Of a stretch of 64,000 nt of DNA, positions 57,358 to 64,000 are shown one piece after another. The translations under genes and the position numbers were made by a program. The stretch is from Sistotremastrum niveocremeum HHB9708 (lineage: Eukaryota > Basidiomycota > Agaricomycetes > Sistotremastrales > Sistotremastraceae), in assembly GCA_001630475.1 (NCBI GenBank), contig KV419402.1:460255-524254 (forward strand). Direction: 5' to 3'. Position 1 is the first letter of the stretch; the number at the start of each line of letters is the position of its first letter. The notes under the pieces are model-generated. The model was given only the letters and a program-made list of their open reading frames with translations, was not told where the DNA came from and searched no databases.

Positions 57358-58973
57358 ATGCCGCCGATTGGTGCCACCCTGATCCATGAACTAGTCTCTG
57401 CGCTCCAGAACTACAACATTGCCCAGCAGACGAAAGGTGCGGACAATACGCTACGAATCCCATCTCGAGGGTCACGACGATCACATATCTGCTAGTTGCC
57501 GGTCTCACCATGCTGCTCTACGATTGGATGTTGACCTTCAATCTTGAACTGAAATATATTTGGGCAAGATATCGAACTATATTTATGGTGGCCCAGCTGA
57601 TTCTAAACTCGAACAGGGAAAAAGCTTCAGCATACCAAAAGTCTTATATCTGATAGTGAGTCCTAAATTCTGGCTTTTCCAGAATCAGTACGACTGATGA
57701 AAAAAGTCTCGATGGCTCCCAGTTATCGGGATAGCGTTTAGCATTGCTGGTAATGCAGTCTGCTAGAATCTGCCCTCCAGTTTTGACCTGAAATTCAGTG
57801 CAAAGTTTGCCTCGTCCGTCTACGAAGGTGCCATTTATAACGTCGGAATTTTCCTGTCCGTGAGACTTACCTCTCGCTTCAAGCTGTATGTCCGCGGAGA
57901 ACGCCTAAACAATTGATGTTCAATCCTACTCTCTATTTATAGATGTGAGGCCCTCCCGCTTTCTTTATACGTCGTCTCAACGAAAATGCCTTAGGCCATT
58001 ATTGGATCTCTTATTGGATGGCTGGAACACGTGTGTGACCTTACTATATTTTCCCACTCTATTTTGACGTCATCTAACGGAGACAGAAACGGCCGAAATG
58101 CTTTTCGTCCAGTTAATTCTGACTTATCGAGTATATGCAATCTACAACTGCAATCGACGTCTATTGTCGTTTCTATTGGTTCTATTCTTTTTCACTTCCA
58201 CGGCTTCGGCGGCCACGATTATCGTGCAGACTAGAATCGACGATCGTACGAATTCTCAATTGCGTCTGGATCATATGAGGGACTGAGTTGCTTTTAGCAA
58301 GTATAAATAATGAACCCGCTCCCGGAATCTATCTTTGTGGATCAACCGCCGTACCCAAGTTCATCTGGGCTTGTTAGTACGTATTGGTTCCTCATTGCTG
58401 AATACAACTCTCGAAGTGCTCATCGGATTCTATTCAGTATACCACTCCTCATTTTTGAGACTGTTGTATTTTTGCTTATGGCTCACAAGGCTGTGATGCA
58501 GTGGGGAATAAAGCTCTTACCTTCTGGCAGTGACGCGACAGTCGGCGAGAAACTCGTGAGAGTACTATTCTACGATTCATTCATCTACTTCATCAGGTAA
58601 GTGGGACCAAACTACCTCCCGTCATCGTGTGCATCTGATCCGATGTCTTTGCGAAGCGTCTTGGGAATCTTCACAACAATGACCTTCTTATTTCGCTTTA
58701 CGTCTGTGAGTCCACTGGAACAATTCCTCCGGTTTATATCGAATGAGCCTTCTACAGGCTTCCGTGTTCAACACAGCCACAGGTCCGGCCTTCGCGATGA
58801 TATCGATCCTGGGGAGTCATATGATTCTAAACCCTCCCTCGATATACGACGACACACGCCGAGAAGAATGTAATCTGACACCGATGATCCCGCTTTCTAA
58901 TCCTAAATTTGTACGCCCTCAAAGTGGGATTGAAAAATCTACAGAACTTACGCAGAATCATGTCATTCCTTGA
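57358..58973 (+). CDS. DUF6533-like seven-helix membrane protein, copy 1
   Basis: Basidiomycete-specific multi-pass protein family of unknown function, loosely receptor-like. Start MPPIGATLIHELV at 57358; exons 57358-57436, 57496-57563, 57617-57655 and 57707-57749 (79, 68, 39, 43 nt) encode MLLYDWMLTFNLELKYIW and FSIPKVLYLISRWLPV, the DUF6533 hallmark. Later exons near 58088-58290 (FVQLILTYRVYAIYNCNRRL), 58440-58597 (LLIFETVVFLLMAHKA, VGEKLVRVLFYDSFIYF) and 58650-58973 (FAMISILGSHMILN) carry further helices and the stop. The exon after the second helix has a GC donor (57564). The part 57750-58020 could not be joined in frame with confidence, so the gene may be intact with introns I missed or lightly damaged. 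Confidence 0.7.
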
Positions 58974-59994
58974 GTCCTTTAGTAGTCTTTCCCTACGGTC
59001 GGCGCGATGGAACCCACTTGTACCTGATACAGCATCATATGTCCAAGTTCAGCCACTTTTTATTACCATGCGAGTCTTGTGAAGTTTTCAGAATCCACAT
59101 CATCGCTGTCGAATGCGCTTATCACCCTTAGCCATGTAAAATAGATTGTTTAATATTCTTCAACCTGTCAACAATGATGCCGTCGGCATTGAACGGCATC
59201 GAAGTGGTCGCTTGAACTCTCAACTGCCTTCATGAATCCACTTAACCTTGCGCTTAATCAGTATTTCTCTGCGCAATATTAATGTTACTCGATCGCACAA
59301 TATAATTGGAATCACCGGTAAGGATAGCCTGGGATCCGTGCTCCAGTTCTGTTGATTCAGTTGAGCGACCTAATCACAATCGGTGACGCGTATACGTAAT
59401 CCTTTCCTAACATGGTTCGTGGCCATGTAGGCTATGAGCAAGCTACTGCGCGAGTTGAGCTAGCTGAGCTTCAGAGTAACGCTCCCAAACCATTTCCGAT
59501 CTTTATTGAAGAGGTGCTAACGCTTGATAGATGGCTTGTCTTTGAATCTCAGCGATCTCAGCTGAGATGACGCGGCATCTTTCATTCGCAGCCTGGCTAC
59601 CAGACCATACCGACACACCGCTACCTACAGTTGGTTACCCACACTTTCAGGTCTTTTTGGAAAGCGGACAGTCAAATCCGAGGGCGGATCGTCCGGCATC
59701 ATCTTTCGAGTCCAATTCAAATGCCAGCAACGCCTCAGGAGCTGTGAAAGAACGGGCCCACCCTGTCAAATCTCAGAACTGCAGGACTTCTCGATCGAAG
59801 ATTTCATGCTCGGCATCTTGGTGATTCTGGCCGAGCACAGTCAGTACGGCGTACTGGATTGAAATATGATGAGATACATCCGATCATCCGTAGGATTACT
59901 GTTGAGGCAAGGGCACACTACTTATTCAACGACTAGACGTATAGCTCTCTCGGAGGTCTCGTTTGATCAGACACTCAGGTTGAAAGTCCGAGCG
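58974..59994. other. Spacer between DUF6533-like copies 1 and 2
   Basis: No gene recognised. A plus-strand frame at 59567-59824 is Ser/Ala-rich without a motif. No mago-like fragment was found here, unlike the spacer before copy 3. Confidence 0.4.
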
Positions 59995-61673
59995 ATGTTT
60001 GCACCTGTCGAAGTCCCCATGCATGAACTGGTTGTCGTCCTCGACGAGGCTACCATTGGCCTTCAAGCCAAAGGTACATTCTTCTCTGGCTGTTCTCTCT
60101 GACAAACCCGTCTCACATTTGGGTCCATCAGTGGCTGCTCTGACGATGCTGTTGTACGATTGGATGTTGAATTTTGACTTGGAAGTCAATTATGTTTGGG
60201 TAAGATGCCTGTTAGCTGACTTGCACATATGCTGATACACATGATGTCGGCTTAGAAAAAGGGTTTCAGCATACCGAAGACATTATATCTGGTGGTGGGG
60301 CATCTCTTTTCTCTAATTGAAGATCGGAGTTGCTAATCTTCAAAGTCTCGATGGTTGCCTGTTGTCTCAGAGGCGGTCGGCATTGCAGGTATTGAACCAA
60401 AGCGATACAGCGCCAATCATTTCCCTGACTCTCAAACCAGTACAGTCCCTGCCAAATCCATCCTGGAAAGTACGGCCCTCAATCAGCTAGGAAGTTATAT
60501 ACGATACTGACTTTCACCGTAGTTGTATGTTCAGGCAAATCATTCCGGGAATTGAAATAACTGATTCATGACGGGATCATTGCTTTATAGATGTTCGTAG
60601 AGCTTCTATCTTATCCCTCTCGACGTACGTTGACCATCGAGTCACCAATAAATTTCTAGGTCATTACTACTTATCAACATGGCTACCGGGAACACGTGCG
60701 CAAATTCTTCTTACATCTATTATGCCCTCTCTAACCTCGAAGTCTAGAATCTGCCCAAATCTTTATCGTTCAACTGATTCTCACCCATCGCATTTATGCC
60801 CTATATAACTGCAACAAACACCTGTTAAGAGCACTATTAGTGTTACTGCTGTTTACTTCAATAGCGGCGACGGCTACTATCAGCATTCAAATCAGACTTG
60901 TGAGAGGTATGTGATCGCACTAATTTGGCCCTTTCTTATCTCTGTTGACTTGTTGCGGCGCTAAGCGAGTACCATCAACGAGTTAGGACCGGGCATCCCT
61001 ATCTGCGGTGAAACCGATAAGCTAGAATTCATTTGGGCTTATTGGTACGTCTCTCGTTTCTCCAAACACCCCCGCCCCGCGGGAACCCCGACATGACGAG
61101 CGCTCATACTAGAACGGCATAGGCTGCCAATCATCATCTATGAAACTGTAGCTTTCTCACTCGTGGCCTACAAAGCGATCAAATGGGGAGTCAAAATGCT
61201 GCCAGGAGACCGGAATGCCACAGTTGGAGAGAAACTCGTCGCCGTGTTGTTCTATGATTCATTTATGTATTTCACAAGGTATACAAAATCGGCACCCGTT
61301 TAGCTTGGAGTTGAAGGTTTATATCATATAGCGTTTTTATCATTTTCACGGCGTCGACCTTCTTGTTCCGTTATACATCCGTGAGTCTACCTCTGACACT
61401 TCAGTCCCTTTACTAACTATTGGTATCTAGTTTTCTGTCTTCAGTATAACCTTCGGTCCAGTTTTTGCGTTGATTTCCATTCTTGCAAATCATATGATCC
61501 TCAATCTTCCCTCCGCCTACGAGAACTCCCGCCGAGAACTCAATATCACCCCTGCAATTCCTCTTTCGACCATCAGGTTCGAGGGTCCGTCAGCACCGGT
61601 AACCAGCACCGTGGAAGCGTCAACGGGTAGCATAAGTGCTATTGAGTTTTCATTGTCGTCTATTGTAGCGTAG
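59995..61673 (+). CDS. DUF6533-like seven-helix membrane protein, copy 2
   Basis: Paralogue of copy 1. First exons 59995-60073, 60132-60199, 60256-60294 and 60346-60388 have the same four lengths as copy 1 and encode MFAPVEVPMHELVVVLDEA, LTMLLYDWMLNFDLEVNYVW and FSIPKTLYLVSRWLPV. Downstream: HYYLSTWLPGT (60661 onward), IFIVQLILTHRIYALYNCNK, GPGIPICGETDKLEFIWAYW, LPIIIYETVAFSLVAYKAIK, VGEKLVAVLFYDSFMYF, FIIFTASTFLFRYTS and a final exon FSVFSITFGPVFALISILAN ... ISAIEFSLSSIVA. The stretch 60389-60655, which should code the second loop, contains stops in the frames I tried, so one exon remains unassigned or is damaged. Function unknown. Confidence 0.7.
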
Positions 61674-61732
61674 TGGCTATGTACTTACTGATGGGAGTGT
61701 AATTATTGCTGAGCATTACTTGTGCGGACAGT

Positions 61733-61995
61733 GTGGAGGACGCCGAGCAAGTCTGAGTCAAGGTCTGAGTCCTGCAAGACGAAGCCGAGTGTAATGTGCG
61801 AAAATATAATGTGCTGGCTCATTACCAGTCGATTGACGAACATATCGCCACGAGCATGACGGCTTGCGCTTATCCGGATGGATGTCGATCGCCCAGCACA
61901 ATTTTCTTCAACTCCTTGATGGCCAGAGGACCAATCCAAAGCGGGAAAGATCTGCCGCATTATATCATGCCGAACTCGTGGTTACCTTGTGGTTA
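61733..61995 (-). pseudogene. Decayed partial copy of mago
   Basis: On the minus strand three pieces appear in mago order: GNHEFGM near 61990-61966 (mago has GKHGHEFLE), LWIGPLAIKELKKIV at 61941-61894 (mago has [15 protein letters not shown]), and LQDSDLDSDLLGVL within 61786-61733 (mago has [13 protein letters not shown]). Between them are stops and missing segments, and the conserved acidic block WP...GKQELEI is absent. It sits about 5.5 kb from the working gene and in the same position relative to a DUF6533-like gene start. Confidence 0.65.
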
Positions 61996-62914
61996 CTGGA
62001 ACATGCCTGGTACTACTAGTATTGGTTGCGATCGCTGGGTGAGAGTGCCGACAATTTATGAGACGGATAACTCCGCTAACTGAGGCAGTCGACGAACATG
62101 ATGTGCATGATGGAGCATCTGTTCTGGTCCATACCTCTGCTGAAATGAGCTGTCTCCTCTGTGTCTTCGGTAATTACACAGTCGCCCTCACCTGTCCTGG
62201 GTCTTATCTATTCTGCCTAAGGGCTTCGAGGCTGTTTAGCGGCAGTTTGTGGACAAGAAAAGCTTTGAAGGGAGCGCCCCGTGGCGGCGAGGTTCTTTCT
62301 GATATACATCCACGCCGCCTTCGCCACCAGTCTCGCAAGAACCTCCAGACACATCATATCCCCGTTGACAGACTTGGACCGGGGTTCTACAACCATACTT
62401 AATGACAAGAATAATTTATTACCTTTGGATTCTTGTTTGGACTATCGAGAGTGATTTCTTTACACAATCTGTATGTGGCATCCGATTCGATACTGATCCT
62501 GATGACCGTGAGTGTGTTCACAGCAGACACGATTCGAGTCGCTTCACTGGGGAGAATCACCGAATTGCGTCTAATTACTGGTACTCTGACACTCCGCCTT
62601 CCCCAATCAAATTGGAGTCTCCGGACCTCTGTCCTGAGCATGAACACGATTTGATGGCAGGGTATTCATCTCTGCGTTACTTCGTGTCTTCTTTGCATGT
62701 GAACCTGGACTTGATTAGCTGGCTTATGGGTTATCAATAGGTTCCTGACTAACTTCGAATTTCAGATATTACGGACGATCGACTTCGTGACAAGCTTCGT
62801 GATCAGGGTGTAGTTTTGTTACTGTTCAAGGAGGTACTAATATATATAACTGATAGGGTGCAACCGATCTCGCTGCGCACCCTGGAACCCATCTTGAGCT
62901 CCACTACGCTTGGA
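61996..62914. other. Spacer between the mago fragment and DUF6533-like copy 3
   Basis: Corresponds to the 56554-57357 promoter region of the parental pair by position, but I see little direct sequence similarity. Some plus-strand frames (62402-62740) are open without a recognisable motif. Confidence 0.35.
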
Positions 62915-63280
62915 ATGTCTGAGCCTGACGATGCCCTACAGCGTCAATTGGTGGTGTTGGCCCGTGAATATAACGTTGGTCTGCAAACTATGGGTACCTT
63001 ATTTTCTCGGTATTCGTATTGCTCTGACTCTGAGTCGTCAGTGGCCGGTTTGACTATGCTTCTGTACGACTGGTTATTGTCAGTTGACCTCGAAGTCAAT
63101 TATATCTGGGTAAGACAGGAATCCACTTTTAACATACGTGAATACTGATATACAAATCAGCGGCGGGGGTTTACTATCCCGAAGTTGCTGTATTTAGCAG
63201 TGAGTATGGGTATAACTCAAGCTTACTGTGGCTGACAAATCAAGTCTCGATGGCTTCCCATCGTTTCAGAGACAGTGTAG
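62915..63280 (+). pseudogene. DUF6533-like gene, truncated copy 3
   Basis: ATG at 62915; exons 62915-62993, 63042-63109, 63161-63199 and 63245-63280. The first three have the lengths 79, 68 and 39 nt of copies 1 and 2, and encode LTMLLYDWLLSVDLEVNYIW and FTIPKLLYLASRWLPIVSE. The fourth ends in TAG exactly where copies 1 and 2 continue into the next splice donor, and sequence similarity stops there. The product would be about 73 residues. It could be a truncated duplicate or, less likely, a short functional gene. Confidence 0.65.
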
Positions 63281-64000
63281 AGAATCTTAATAAATTCTTG
63301 AGCTCTCTCTTCGACTCGAAGTGCCCTTAAATCCGATAAGTCCGCGATTCAAGCTCCGACGCGTCTCCTCCTCTCCTCGATCCTCCCCTGTTTATTTTCG
63401 TTCCCTCTTTCTTTCTCCGATCGTGACCATGCGGCCACTTTTTATTCTTTATCGCCCTCATATTTCGATCGTTTCCTAGAAGTCTCAAGCCGACAGAAAA
63501 CCCCTAGAATAATCACCCTCAAACACTTCGGCTTCCCTTTTTCCCCTATTTTCCACACGATCTCGTCCCACTCCACCTTTTAGACCATGTGCATCGCATC
63601 CAAGGACCAGTACGAATATCTCTATGATCCGGTAGATTTTTAGTATAAATAGAGGCCTTTTTGCATGTATTTTCCTTAGTTCCCCAATACTGAGCGAAAT
63701 CCTCCTCATTCTATTGCGTGATCTCACTGTGCGAAGTCCAAAGTTGTTCTGAAGGTATCATACGATCACCTGAAGCTTCTAGGATCGCTCCTATCGTCCT
63801 CACTGCTCCAAAACCCCTCTCTTTCGATTATTTCCCCTATTTCTCTTCCTTTTCCCCCTGTTTCAAAGGCTGTGGCTTGTGTATTGCGTCTATCTACGGA
63901 CAAAGACACTCCCTAGTCTAGAACTCCTATCCTCCTGATTCGCATTCGTCCCTCGCCCCAATCCTTCCCCTCACAAGTATTCGGGGTCGAGTTCCTTCAA
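63281..64000. other. Pyrimidine-rich unassigned sequence at the right edge
   Basis: Strongly C/T-rich on the plus strand (runs like TCCTCCTCTCCTCG and CCCCTATTTTCC). It may be promoter DNA of a gene beyond the window or part of a mobile element; a TATAAATA sequence lies at about 63644. Nothing definite. Confidence 0.35.

Noticed and set aside
1-64000. tRNA, rRNA or CRISPR features
   Set aside because: No cloverleaf with a proper T-loop, no rRNA core motif and no regularly spaced repeat array was seen; GTTCGAAT-like hits at about 9247 and 42635 lack the rest of a tRNA.

Overview
The window looks like nuclear DNA of a basidiomycete fungus, most likely an Agaricomycete. Genes are broken by many short introns (about 45-60 nt) with GT...AG and some GC...AG borders. 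Gene families typical of these fungi are present: aryl-alcohol-oxidase-type GMC oxidoreductases, a 14-exon P450, F-box/LRR proteins and DUF6533-like seven-helix proteins. There is one assembly gap (8323-8567). I rebuilt exon structures by hand. For most genes the exon lengths sum to an exact number of codons, which is strong internal support.

Layout, left to right. 1-7040: 5' part of a GMC oxidase (runs off the left edge), the nucleoporin Nup84/Nup107, and a divergent methylthioadenosine phosphorylase. 7041-15497: a gene-poor accessory stretch with a small non-autonomous LTR retroelement (8228-10092, visible LTR parts identical), old retroelement-like debris and a ~340-bp tandem duplication. 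15498-18785: a FAD/NAD oxidoreductase of the AMID/FSP1 type converging on a small cysteine-rich membrane protein. 18786-23143: mostly unassigned, with an F-box-type remnant. 23144-28229: a homeodomain factor, an F-box/LRR protein, an unknown acidic-tailed protein and a possible small gene. 28230-32059: no confident gene. 32060-34267: a complete 599-aa GMC oxidase, paralogous to the first gene.

35443-47972 is metabolic: an AVT-type amino-acid transporter, two TauD/TfdA-type 2-oxoglutarate dioxygenases with identical exon lengths and a shared GATA-type promoter motif, a P450 and a secreted SurE-type phosphatase. 49022-56553 is mainly housekeeping: an ASCC1/AKAP7-type phosphoesterase, a 716-aa hypothetical protein, the chromatin reader MRG15/Eaf3, a divergent TMEM19/DUF92 membrane protein and the exon-junction-complex protein Mago nashi. 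57358-63280 holds two DUF6533-like genes, then a decayed copy of mago and a truncated third DUF6533-like copy, i.e. a local segmental duplication.

The most unusual things are a 6-nt microexon in mago between a GC-AG and a GT-AG intron, pairs of 8-nt microexons in both dioxygenases, the young mini-LTR element, and the mago/DUF6533 duplication. I found no rRNA, tRNA, CRISPR or viral genes.
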